64,000 nucleotides of DNA from Acidimicrobiaceae bacterium (GTDB taxonomy: Bacteria; Actinomycetota; Acidimicrobiia; Acidimicrobiales; Aldehydirespiratoraceae): assembly GCA_009837445.1 (NCBI GenBank), contig VXTM01000042.1, forward strand, positions 10,155-74,154, in the 5' to 3' direction. The notes beneath the pieces were generated by a model. That model was not told the DNA's origin, ran no database searches, and saw only the letters and a program-made list of their open reading frames with translations. Below, piece after piece: positions 16,435 to 24,359 of this stretch (positions are counted from its first letter, which is position 1; every line of letters begins with the position of its first letter). The translations under genes and the position numbers were made by a program.

Positions 16435-17886
16435 CTAGTCGGCGTGGATCAGGGTCTTCAGGTCGCTGTGGAAGTCGAGGGCATGGTCGCCGCCCTCGCG
16501 GCCGATGCCGGAGAGGCCGCAGCCGCCGAAGGGGGCGGCTAGGTCGCGCACTAGGAAGGTGTTGGTCCACACGATCCCGGCCCGCACCTCCCGGCCCACC
16601 CGTTCGGCCCGATCGGCTGATCCGGTGTAGACGATGGCCGACAGGCCGTAGCGGGTGGAGTTGGCCAGCTCCACGGCCTCGGCCTCGCTGGCGAACGTCT
16701 GGAGGGTGAGCACGGGGCCGAAGACCTCGCTCTGGACGATCTCAGAGTCGTTGGAGGCGGGTTCGATAAGGGTGGGCTCGTAGTGGAGAGAATCTGGACG
16801 GCGGTGGCCGCCCCACACGATGGTGTCGCCCGCGGCCCGAGCCCGGTCGACGAAGGCCTCCACCCGGGCCAGGTGGTCCGGGTGGACGATGGGGGCGATG
16901 GTGGTGGCGTCGTCGCGGCTGTCGCCCAGCACGTGGGCCTCGGTGCGGGCCCTCAGCGCCGCTAGGAACTCGTCGCGCACCGAGCCCTCCACCAGCAGCC
17001 GGGTCCCGGCCAGGCACACCTGGCCCGAGTCCTCGTACTGAGCTGAGGCCTGCTTGGCAGCCGAGTCAAGGTCGCAGTCGGCGAACACGATGAGGGGACC
17101 CTTGCCGCCCAGTTCGGCGGTGAAGGGCACGATGTTGGCCGCGGCCGCCGTGCCGATGCGGCGGGCCGTCTCCGGTGAGCCGGTGAAGCTGATGCGCCGC
17201 ACCCTCGGGTCGGCCGTGAGGGCCGCGCCGACCTCGGAGCCGATGCCCTGCACGAGGTTGAACGCGCCGGCGGGCAGGCCGGCCTCCACTGTCAGGTCGG
17301 CCAGCATCGACGCCGACAGCGGCGACCACTCGGCCGGCTTGAGCACCACGCTGTTGCCCGCGGCCAGCGCCGGGGCCACCTTCCAGGTGGCCAGCATGAA
17401 CGGCGCGTTCCACGGGGTGATCACCACCGCGGGCCCGGCCGGCATGCGCTGGACGGTGTGGGTGGTGCCCCGCACCGGCCAGCGGGGGTCGGCGTGGGCT
17501 TCGGCCATGTCGGCGTAGAACCGGAAGTTCAGCGCGCCCCGGGCCACCAGGCGCTCCCGCATGGAGCGGTGCAGGAACCCCATGTCGAGCGTCTCCACCA
17601 GAGCGATGTCGTCATTGCCGGCCTCGATCAGGTCTGCCACCCGGCGCATGGCGGCAGCCCGCTCGCCCACGGGTAGCGCGCTCCACTCGCCGAAGCCGTC
17701 GACGGCCGCGCTCACGGCCCGCTCGGCGGTGGCCGCGTCACCGCGGGCCACGTCGGCAAGCTTGCGGTCCCAGTCCAGCGGTGAGCGGCACTCGAAGGTG
17801 TGCACCGCCGCGACTCGCTCGCCGCCGATCAGATGGTCGACGCTTATCTCTACACCGCCGACGGCGACCCGCGGCGAGGCGGTCAT
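16435..17886 (-). CDS. Aldehyde dehydrogenase (HpaE-like)
   Basis: This 483-residue NAD(P)-dependent aldehyde dehydrogenase should oxidise an aldehyde to an acid in the cytosol. The active-site Cys is C291 in GQVCLAG, the general base Glu is in AELGGKGP (near 258), and ITPWNAPF and FTGSPETARRIG mark the cofactor domain. Its stop-start overlap with the FAH-family gene (TGATG) means the two are translated together. That pairing is typical of meta-cleavage pathways for homoprotocatechuate-like compounds, where an HpaE-type enzyme oxidises the ring-cleavage semialdehyde and an HpaG-type enzyme acts later. The exact substrate is inference from context. It is the last gene of the liv operon. Confidence 0.88.
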   Translation of the reverse strand: MTASPRVAVGGVEISVDHLIGGERVAAVHTFECRSPLDWDRKLADVARGDAATAERAVSAAVDGFGEWSALPVGERAAAMRRVADLIEAGNDDIALVETLDMGFLHRSMRERLVARGALNFRFYADMAEAHADPRWPVRGTTHTVQRMPAGPAVVITPWNAPFMLATWKVAPALAAGNSVVLKPAEWSPLSASMLADLTVEAGLPAGAFNLVQGIGSEVGAALTADPRVRRISFTGSPETARRIGTAAAANIVPFTAELGGKGPLIVFADCDLDSAAKQASAQYEDSGQVCLAGTRLLVEGSVRDEFLAALRARTEAHVLGDSRDDATTIAPIVHPDHLARVEAFVDRARAAGDTIVWGGHRRPDSLHYEPTLIEPASNDSEIVQSEVFGPVLTLQTFASEAEAVELANSTRYGLSAIVYTGSADRAERVGREVRAGIVWTNTFLVRDLAAPFGGCGLSGIGREGGDHALDFHSDLKTLIHAD

Positions 17887-18773
17887 CAGCTGTCGTCCTC
17901 CAAGGCTGACTGGTAGTGGCGGGCGCCCGGTCCCCGGGGTGCCCGCTCGCCCCGGTGCTCCCAGTCGCCGCCCATGGCGGTGGAAACCACCTCCTCGCTG
18001 TCCGACGGCTGGGCGCCGACGTCGGAGCGCACCGGCTCGGGGCCGGCCACGATGGTGTTGGTCAGGGAGCCCAGACCCTCCACCTCCACGGTGACCACAT
18101 CGCCGGGCACCACCGGGCGCGAGTTGGCCGGCGTGCCCGACAGCACGAGGTCGCCGGGCACCAGCGTGATGGTGCGGGCCAGGTCGGCCACCAGGTAATG
18201 CATGTCCCATTCCATCTCGCCGGTGTTGCCGTCCTGGCGGACCTCGCCGTTCACCAGGGTGCGGATCTGCTTGCCGCGGAAGTCCCAGCCGGTCACCAGT
18301 GCCGGTCCCACCGGGCACAGCGTGTCGCTGCCCTTGACCCTGAGCATCGACCCGGCGTCGGTGTCGCGGAAGTCGTGCAGCCCGTAGTCGTTGGCCACCG
18401 TGTAGCCCGCGATGTAGTCGCCGGCCTCGCCGGCCGGCACGTTGCGGCAGGTCCGGCCGATGACGATGCCGATCTCGCCCTCGTAGTTGAGCCACCGGCA
18501 CGGCTCGGGCCTCACCACGTCGGCACCGTGGGCGTTGAGAGCGGTGATCGGCTTGTGGAAGTAGGTGGGGGCGGGCGGCAGCCGGGTCATGAACTCATCC
18601 ACCCGGCTGGAGTAGTTCAGGTGGACGCAGATGATCTTGGTCGGCTCGCACGGCGGTAGGTGCACCGCTTCGGCCGCCGGCATTCGCCGGCCGTCGCGGG
18701 CCACCAGTTCATCGTCCTGCCGCTCGACGGCGACGGCGTACCCGTCGAGCAGAATGCGGCGGTACTCGGTCAT
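17886..18773 (-). CDS. Fumarylacetoacetate hydrolase family enzyme (HpaG-like isomerase/decarboxylase)
   Basis: This 295-residue protein has the FAH fold. The metal-binding acidic residues are in NYEGEIGIVIG and VANDYGLHDFRD, with PVGPALVTGWDF, GDLVLSGTPAN and a TVEVEGLGSLTN tail. In meta-cleavage pathways such enzymes isomerise or decarboxylate 2-hydroxymuconate derivatives, and other family members hydrolyse acylpyruvates. Which applies here cannot be decided from sequence. A strong AGGAGG site precedes the ATG at 18773. It follows the livMG gene by 33 bp on the same strand and is coupled to the aldehyde dehydrogenase by a TGATG overlap. Confidence 0.87.
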   Translation of the reverse strand: MTEYRRILLDGYAVAVERQDDELVARDGRRMPAAEAVHLPPCEPTKIICVHLNYSSRVDEFMTRLPPAPTYFHKPITALNAHGADVVRPEPCRWLNYEGEIGIVIGRTCRNVPAGEAGDYIAGYTVANDYGLHDFRDTDAGSMLRVKGSDTLCPVGPALVTGWDFRGKQIRTLVNGEVRQDGNTGEMEWDMHYLVADLARTITLVPGDLVLSGTPANSRPVVPGDVVTVEVEGLGSLTNTIVAGPEPVRSDVGAQPSDSEEVVSTAMGGDWEHRGERAPRGPGARHYQSALEDDS

Positions 18774-18806
18774 GGTGAGACCTCCTGCAGTGCTGTCACG
18801 GCGATC

Positions 18807-20681
18807 TCAGCCGGTCTCCGTGATCGCGGTCGCGCCGAGATAGGCAGCCTGGACCTGCGGGTCGGCGTGGATCTCCTCGGGGGTTCCGGCTGCGATCACA
18901 CGGCCCTGGTCGAGGCAGTAGATGCGGTCGCACACCCCGGTGATGAAGGCCAGGTCGTGGTCGATCACCACCACCCCGGCACCCACCGCCGAGGCCAGGG
19001 CCCGCACCTCGTCGATCATGGCGACCGACTCGACATTGCTCATGCCGCTGGTGGGCTCGTCGAGCAGGATGTAGACGGGCGACAGCGCGGCGGCCCGCAC
19101 CAGTTCCAGGCGGCGGGCGTTGCCGTAGTCGAGCTCGCGGGCCCGGCGGTCTCGCAGCTCCCACAGCCCCGCATGGACGAGGAGTTGCTCAACGGTGGGG
19201 CGGTCGCCGCCGGGCCGGTGCCGGGATGCGACCAGCGCGGCGATGTTGACGTTCTCCCGCACGGTGAGCGCCGGGAACAGCCGCAGGTTCTGGAATGTGC
19301 GGGCCAGTCCGGCCCTGGCAACCTCGAAGGGCTCGGAGCCGGTGATGGTGCGAGCCTCGGGCCCTGCGGCGGACTGCTCGGTGAGGGTGGCCGAGCCCTC
19401 GGTGCCCTCCACCAGCCCGGTGACCACGTTGAGCAGGGTCGTCTTGCCCGCGCCGTTGGGTCCGATGAGGCCCACCACCTCGAGGTTGGACGCCTCCAGC
19501 CCGGCCCGCTCGAGGGCCCGGAAGCCGCCGAAGTCGACGGTGATGTCGACCGCGCTCAACTGGGCCGGTTCCGGGGCCGGCGCGTCCTGGAGCGGGGCCG
19601 GCATGGCCTCGGGCCGGCCGAGGCGCTTGCGCAGCCAGTGGTCGACCTCCCAGTCCTCGATGAGGCCCCTGGCCCTGAAGATCATGAAGCCCAGCATCGA
19701 CCCGCCCAGCACGATGTCGGTGAGCCCGGGCCGCAGCACGATGTCGAGAATGTCTGCCGGGCCGCCATCGATCTCGACGTCGGCGAGATGCCGGGTGGTC
19801 TCGTTGACGACGGTCATGAGGGCCACACCGAGCACCGAGCCGGCGATGCTGTTGCGCCCGCCGACGATCAGCATCACCAGGGTGAGCAGGGTGTAGTCGA
19901 AGAAGAAGGTCGACGGGGCCACCGACCCGAGCTGGAACACTCGCAGCGACGCCGCCACCGAGATGATCGCCACCGAGAGAAGGAGAGCCACCATCTGCCC
20001 CCGGGCCGGGTTGATGCCCATAGCCCGGGCGGCCAGGTCGTCCTCGCGGGCTGCCTGGGCCATGCGCCCTATACGGCTGCTCTTGAACAGCCGGGCCAGC
20101 ACGATGGCCCCGATCAGGGCCAGAAAGACCCACAGGCGGCTGTCGAGTCCCCGGCCGACCGAGAAGGAGATCCCGTTGCGGCCGCCGGTGAGGTCGGCGT
20201 AGGCCCCGCCGACCTCGTGGACCATGAACAGCAGGGCGAGCGTGATGACCGTCGCCGCCACGGCGCCCGACTTGGCTCCCGATCGGGCAAGGCCCAGCCC
20301 GACCACAAGCCCGACGACCACCGTGATGACGATGGCGGCGGCCGCGGCCACCACCGGATTGAGCGACACTCCGTCGAGGCCGAGGGGCACGTCCGGGACG
20401 ATCCGCGCCTTGCGCTCGACCGACGTGGCCAGCAGAGCGAAGGCGTACCCGCTGATGGCCGCGAACCCCATGTGTCCGAACGACAGCACGCCGGTGTTGC
20501 CGATGTAGATCTGCAGGCCGATCACCATGATGGCGTTGATGAGCATCTGCGTGACCAGGATGTCGCGGGTCGGCGCGCCGCCCGAGGCGTAGGCCAGTCC
20601 GCCCAGCACGAGCACCGCGAACAGCACAGCCGAGCCGGCCAGCTGCGAGCCGACCCGGTTCGACAGCAGTCCACGCATCAC
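18807..20681 (-). CDS. Fused branched-chain-type ABC permease and ATPase (LivM-LivG fusion)
   Basis: This 624-residue protein joins two transporter subunits that are usually separate. Residues 1 to about 345 are a LivM permease (MQIYIGNTGVLSFGH-like segment near residue 55, EDDLAARAMGIN coupling region). Residues about 375-624 are a LivG-type ATPase with Walker A GPNGAGKTT (about 407-415), a signature-like LDYGNARRLELVRA and Walker B VYILLDEPTSGMSN. It should sit in the membrane with the ATPase on the cytosolic face and pair with LivH and LivF. It starts 31 bp after the livH stop. No frameshift is needed to read through the junction, so the fusion is real and not an assembly break. Confidence 0.9.
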   Translation of the reverse strand: MMRGLLSNRVGSQLAGSAVLFAVLVLGGLAYASGGAPTRDILVTQMLINAIMVIGLQIYIGNTGVLSFGHMGFAAISGYAFALLATSVERKARIVPDVPLGLDGVSLNPVVAAAAAIVITVVVGLVVGLGLARSGAKSGAVAATVITLALLFMVHEVGGAYADLTGGRNGISFSVGRGLDSRLWVFLALIGAIVLARLFKSSRIGRMAQAAREDDLAARAMGINPARGQMVALLLSVAIISVAASLRVFQLGSVAPSTFFFDYTLLTLVMLIVGGRNSIAGSVLGVALMTVVNETTRHLADVEIDGGPADILDIVLRPGLTDIVLGGSMLGFMIFRARGLIEDWEVDHWLRKRLGRPEAMPAPLQDAPAPEPAQLSAVDITVDFGGFRALERAGLEASNLEVVGLIGPNGAGKTTLLNVVTGLVEGTEGSATLTEQSAAGPEARTITGSEPFEVARAGLARTFQNLRLFPALTVRENVNIAALVASRHRPGGDRPTVEQLLVHAGLWELRDRRARELDYGNARRLELVRAAALSPVYILLDEPTSGMSNVESVAMIDEVRALASAVGAGVVVIDHDLAFITGVCDRIYCLDQGRVIAAGTPEEIHADPQVQAAYLGATAITETG

Positions 20682-20712
20682 ACCGGCCTCGCGGTGGTGG
20701 AGCTGCGGCGCA

Positions 20713-21603
20713 TCACACCCGCTCCGCCGATCTGACGTACAGCAGTCCCTGGGGCCGGAAGATGAAGAAGAGCGCGATGAGGGCGAACACCACCCCGTCG
20801 GTGATGCCGACCAGGTCCTCGGGCAGCCAGGACCTCAGCAGCACCTCCGACACCCCCAGCAGCAGCCCCCCGTACACGGCGCCCTGCATGTTGCCGAGGC
20901 CGCCGATGATGGCAGCCAGGATGCCCTTGAGCAGCGGGCTGAGGCCGGTAGTGGGGCGGGCCTGGCCGGTGCGCATCAGGAAGAAGATCGCGGCGATCCC
21001 GGCCAGGGCGCCGGCCAGGATGAACGCCTGGCGGATCACCTTGTTGCTGCGCACGCCCATGAGCCGGGCGGCGTCGAAGTCCTCGGCCGCGGCCCGCAGC
21101 GAGATGCCGAACATTGTGCGCTGCAGCAGGTACACCGTCACCGCCATCGTGGCCGCGGTGGCGCCGATCACCACGACATCGATGATCTGGATGTTGAGAT
21201 CGCCCACCGACCAGACCCGGTCGGCCCAGTCCGGGCGGGGAAAGCTGCGCACGCTGGCGCCCATGGTCATCACGAAGATGGCCTGCACCAGGAAGTGCAC
21301 CGCGAACGAGGTCAGCAGCATGGTGAAGTCCGAGGATCCCCGCACCCATCGGAAAGCGACGAACTCGATAGCGACCGAGGTCCCCACTGCGGCCAAGAAG
21401 ATCAGCGGCGCCGCCGCCCACCACGCCCACCCGGCGGTGACGACCACCCCGAAGGCCACGTAGGCGCTCACGGTGATGAGTTCGCCGTGGGCGAAGTTGA
21501 CCATGTGCATCACGCCGAAGATCACCGCGATCCCCAGCGCCAGCAGGGCGTAGATGGAGCCCCGGCCCAGCCCGTCGATCAGGCTCTGGAGAAGATCGAT
21601 CAT
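20713..21603 (-). CDS. livH: Branched-chain-type ABC transporter permease (LivH)
   Basis: This 296-residue membrane protein is the second permease subunit of the liv-type importer. The N-terminal IYALLALGIAVIFGVMHMVN and FAHGELI segments are typical LivH landmarks, and RAAAEDFDAARLMGV marks the coupling loop. The ATG at 21603 overlaps the livF stop as ATGA, which fixes the start. The open frame continues upstream, but only out of frame with livF. Together with LivF, the LivM-LivG fusion and LivK it makes a complete importer. Such importers take up branched-chain amino acids but also amides, urea or aromatic acids. Confidence 0.92.
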   Translation of the reverse strand: MIDLLQSLIDGLGRGSIYALLALGIAVIFGVMHMVNFAHGELITVSAYVAFGVVVTAGWAWWAAAPLIFLAAVGTSVAIEFVAFRWVRGSSDFTMLLTSFAVHFLVQAIFVMTMGASVRSFPRPDWADRVWSVGDLNIQIIDVVVIGATAATMAVTVYLLQRTMFGISLRAAAEDFDAARLMGVRSNKVIRQAFILAGALAGIAAIFFLMRTGQARPTTGLSPLLKGILAAIIGGLGNMQGAVYGGLLLGVSEVLLRSWLPEDLVGITDGVVFALIALFFIFRPQGLLYVRSAERV

Positions 21604-22337
21604 GTCCGCTCGCTGCTGGACGGATCCGGGTTCCCGGAGACGCCCACGAAGGTGTCGAAGAGGTCCTCGCGGGCCAGCAGCTCCGACGCCGGGCCCTCGG
21701 CCGCGATCTCTCCGGTGCGCAGCACGTAGGCCCGGTCGGCCACCTCCAGCAGCCGGGTGGCGTTCTGCTCGACCACCAGCATGGTGCGCCCCTCGGTGCG
21801 CAGGCGACCGATGAGGTCGAACACGAAGTCGACCAGCACCGGGGCCAGGCCCAGCGACGGCTCGTCCATCAACACGATGCGGGGACTGCTCATCAGCGCC
21901 CGGGCGATGGCGAGCTGCTGGGCCTCGCCCCCGGACAGGTAGCCGGCCGCGGTGGCCCACTTGTCCTTGAGCACCGGGAACAGCTCCACCACCTCGTCCA
22001 GGCGCTCCGATCGCTCATCGGCGGCGGAGGTCACCCCTCCGATGCGCAGGTTCTCGACCACCGTCATCTGGGCGAACAGCCGGCGGTGCTCGGGCACCAG
22101 GGCCAGGCCGGCCCTGAGCATCCGGTCGGGGCTATAGCCGGTGACCGGCCGCCCGTCGAGGGACACTTCGCCCTCAGCGGGGCGCAGCAGCCCGGCGACG
22201 GTGTTGAGCAGTGTGGTCTTCCCCGCTCCGTTGGGGCCGATGAGGCCGACCACCTCGTTGGCCCCGACGGCGAGACTCACCCGGCGCAGCGCCGAAATGG
22301 CCCCGTAGCGGGTGGTGAGCCCGGATACGTCGAGCAT
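21600..22337 (-). CDS. livF: Branched-chain-type ABC transporter ATPase (LivF)
   Basis: This 245-residue ATPase has Walker A GPNGAGKTT (about 34-42), Q-loop region, signature YLSGGEAQQLAIARAL and Walker B RIVLMDEPSLGLAP, all of the LivF type. It energises uptake with the ATPase half of the LivM-LivG fusion. The ATG at 22337 is preceded by TAGGGT 6 nt upstream, so an internal leaderless promoter is possible. It also lies only 52 bp after livK, so it can be read from the livK promoter. Confidence 0.93.
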   Translation of the reverse strand: MLDVSGLTTRYGAISALRRVSLAVGANEVVGLIGPNGAGKTTLLNTVAGLLRPAEGEVSLDGRPVTGYSPDRMLRAGLALVPEHRRLFAQMTVVENLRIGGVTSAADERSERLDEVVELFPVLKDKWATAAGYLSGGEAQQLAIARALMSSPRIVLMDEPSLGLAPVLVDFVFDLIGRLRTEGRTMLVVEQNATRLLEVADRAYVLRTGEIAAEGPASELLAREDLFDTFVGVSGNPDPSSSERT

Positions 22338-22343
22338 CGCGGC

Positions 22344-22349
22344 ACCCTA
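22344..22349 (-). promoter_or_regulatory. Possible internal -10 element before livF
   Basis: TAGGGT on the minus strand ends 6 nt before the livF ATG and would give a leaderless message separate from livK. Confidence 0.4.
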
Positions 22350-22389
22350 CTCCAGGGCGTGTGATGCCCCGCGGCGCAGCAGGTGGTGG

Positions 22390-23736
22390 CTACATCCTGG
22401 CGGCGAGGGTGGTCTCGCCGTTGACGATCTGCAGGATGTACACCGGCGTGTCGGGCGTGCCGTCGGTTCCGGCGTAGCCGATGGTGTCGGTGACCGCCTC
22501 TACCCCGGTTAGCTGCGAGATCGCCTCGGCGATGGCGAGCGGGTCGGTCGATCCGGCGTCGATGAAGCCCTGGATGGCCACGGTGATGGCGTCACCGGCG
22601 AGGGCCGCAAAGCCGGGCGCCTCACTGGGCATGCCCATGGCCGCCAGCCCGTCGTTGAGGCGCTCGTAGCGGTTGCCGTCGGTGCCGAAGCCGTGGTCGG
22701 TCCAGTAGACGCCCTCGTTGTTGTCGATGACGGTGATGCCGCTCACCCCGAAGGCGTCGGCGCCGAAGTAGGTGATGGAGTCGATGCCCCGCTCCTCGAT
22801 GGCGCCGCGCAGCGCGTCGAGCTGCGGGGCGATCATCGCCGTGTAGAGGATCTCGGTGCCGTCGGCCACCCCGGCCACCTCGTTGGCGTGCGACGCGAAG
22901 TCGAAGTCCTCAAACGGCACGTAGCTCACGTCGAGCACCAGCTCGCCGCCCAGCTCCTCGAACTTGGCCGCGAACGTCTCGGGGTTGTACCCGAAGTACG
23001 GACCCTCCGACGAGAACGTGATGGCCCGGGTGATGCCGTTGTCGATGGCGAACTGGGCCGCGGCCTCAGCCTGCTGGGTGTCGCTGAAGGTGGTCATGAA
23101 CGAGTAGATCGACGGGTCCGGCAGCACCGGCTCGGTCGACGCCACGAAAATCACCGCCCGGCTGGCGTTGACGGTCTGCAGCACCGCGTCACCGGTGTCG
23201 GCGAACGGCGGGCCCAGGATCACATGGGCCCCGGCATCGAGCAGGTCCGCGGTGGCCCGCTGGGACACCTCGGGATCGCCCTGGACGTCCTCGATGATGA
23301 ACGCCACGGGGTGCCCGCCCACGCCGCCGGCGCAGTTGATCAACGACACGTAGTACCCGCCGGCCTCCGAGATCGGGATGTCGGCGAAGCCGCCCACCTC
23401 GGACAGGTCCGCCGCGAATCCGATGATGAACGGATCCCCAGTCGGCGGCGCCGCGCAGTTGTCGAGATCGGCGTCAAGGGCGGCGTCCACATCGAAGCTC
23501 ATCTCCATGGCCATGTCCTCTTCGGCCATGGGCTCCTCTTCGGCCATGGGCTCCTCTTCAGCCATCGGCTCCTCTTCAGCCATCGGCTCCTCTTCAGCCA
23601 TGGGCTCCTCTTCGACTGCGGGAGCGGCCGTGGTAGCAGCGGGGGCCTCGGCGGCGTCGTCCTCGTCGTCGCCGCAAGCGGCAGCCACCAGCGCCAACAC
23701 GGCGAGCGAAGCGACAAGCAGCTTGGTGATTCTCAT
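22390..23736 (-). CDS. livK: Liv-type substrate-binding lipoprotein with acidic repeat linker
   Basis: This 448-residue receptor has a short signal peptide with lipobox (VAAAC, Cys near residue 20). An acidic linker with five EEEPMA hexapeptides follows, then a type I periplasmic-binding fold (FIIGFAADLSEVGGFA, GHPVAFIIEDVQGDP, VILGPPFADTGDAV). It should bind the imported compound outside the cell. The ATG at 23736 has GGAGGA 6 nt upstream. An upstream in-frame extension to 23943 would run through the marR promoter and is rejected. The gene heads the livK-livF-livH-livMG-FAH-aldehyde dehydrogenase run. Its -10 element directly abuts the palindrome shared with the divergent marR gene. The ligand is unknown. 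Confidence 0.92.
   Translation of the reverse strand: MRITKLLVASLAVLALVAAACGDDEDDAAEAPAATTAAPAVEEEPMAEEEPMAEEEPMAEEEPMAEEEPMAEEDMAMEMSFDVDAALDADLDNCAAPPTGDPFIIGFAADLSEVGGFADIPISEAGGYYVSLINCAGGVGGHPVAFIIEDVQGDPEVSQRATADLLDAGAHVILGPPFADTGDAVLQTVNASRAVIFVASTEPVLPDPSIYSFMTTFSDTQQAEAAAQFAIDNGITRAITFSSEGPYFGYNPETFAAKFEELGGELVLDVSYVPFEDFDFASHANEVAGVADGTEILYTAMIAPQLDALRGAIEERGIDSITYFGADAFGVSGITVIDNNEGVYWTDHGFGTDGNRYERLNDGLAAMGMPSEAPGFAALAGDAITVAIQGFIDAGSTDPLAIAEAISQLTGVEAVTDTIGYAGTDGTPDTPVYILQIVNGETTLAARM
23521..23610 (-). repeat. 18-bp tandem repeat, five copies, in livK
   Basis: Five 18-bp units encode the EEEPMA linker of the LivK lipoprotein. Copies fall into sub-types that differ at one or two bases (for example gggctc against cggctc), so the array is older or more diverged than the one at the left edge. 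Confidence 0.95.
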
Positions 23737-23796
23737 TGGATCCTCCAGAGATCTTTGCGGACCTTCTTCCGCGTTTCCGTCTTGTGGACTTCTAGC

Positions 23797-23802
23797 ATAA
23801 TA
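23797..23802 (-). promoter_or_regulatory. -10 element of the livK operon
   Basis: TATTAT on the minus strand directly abuts the 20-bp palindrome at 23803-23822. A repressor bound there would cover the -10/-35 spacer. Confidence 0.6.
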
Positions 23803-23822
23803 TCCGTTTGGTAGCAAACGAA
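23803..23822. promoter_or_regulatory. Candidate MarR operator between livK and marR
   Basis: The core CGTTTGGTAGCAAACG (23805-23820) is an inverted repeat of CGTTTG with a 4-bp centre. The same core occurs at 27512-27527 and, slightly degenerate, at 39629-39644. Its position between divergent marR and livK suggests that MarR controls both itself and the transporter operon. Confidence 0.65.
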
Positions 23823-23836
23823 ATCGGTGATACGTA

Positions 23837-24340
23837 GTGCAGAATCGAGCCGACCCGCGCCTGCTCGACGCCGAGCGCCTCATCCAGGAGCGCCTCGGCG
23901 GCCGGCGCCTGGACTTCGACTCGATGTTGGCGGTGTCGAACATCTACCGGGCCGCCACCGCGGTCCGCCGCCGGGCCGAGAAGGGGGTGCTGTCGGAGTT
24001 CGGTCTCTCCTGGGGCGGGTTCACGACACTCTGGGTGCTGTGGGTCTGGGGCGAGATGCAGTCCGCCGACCTTGCCGACGAGTGCGACCTCTCGAAGGGG
24101 ACGCTGACCGGCGTGGTGAAAACGCTGGAGAAGCAGGGCTTCGTCAAGCGGACACCGGTCGCGGCCGACCGCCGGAAGGTGACCGTCTCTCTCACCGGAG
24201 CCGGGCTCGAGACGATCGAGCAGCTGTTCCCGCGATTCAACCTCTACGAGGGCGAGATGGTGGGCAACCTCTCGGCGAGCGAGAAGCGGGAGCTGGCCGA
24301 GCTCCTCCGCCGGGTCATCGTCACCGCCGGCTCGAGCTGA
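23837..24340 (+). CDS. MarR-family transcriptional regulator
   Basis: This 167-residue protein has a MarR winged-helix domain with helices at the ends for dimerisation. MQSADLADECDLSKGTLTGV is the helix-turn-helix (about residues 75-94) and RTPVAADRRKVTVSLT is the wing (about 112-127). MarR proteins usually bind a palindrome overlapping their own promoter and release it on binding a small, often aromatic, ligand. Here the GTG start at 23837 lies 14 bp after the 20-bp palindrome. Because copies of this palindrome control several nearby operons, this protein is the best candidate regulator for the whole catabolic region. It converges on the amino-acid-decarboxylase gene. Confidence 0.9.
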   Translation: MQNRADPRLLDAERLIQERLGGRRLDFDSMLAVSNIYRAATAVRRRAEKGVLSEFGLSWGGFTTLWVLWVWGEMQSADLADECDLSKGTLTGVVKTLEKQGFVKRTPVAADRRKVTVSLTGAGLETIEQLFPRFNLYEGEMVGNLSASEKRELAELLRRVIVTAGSS

Positions 24341-24359
24341 GCCGGTCGGGCCAGCCCCG

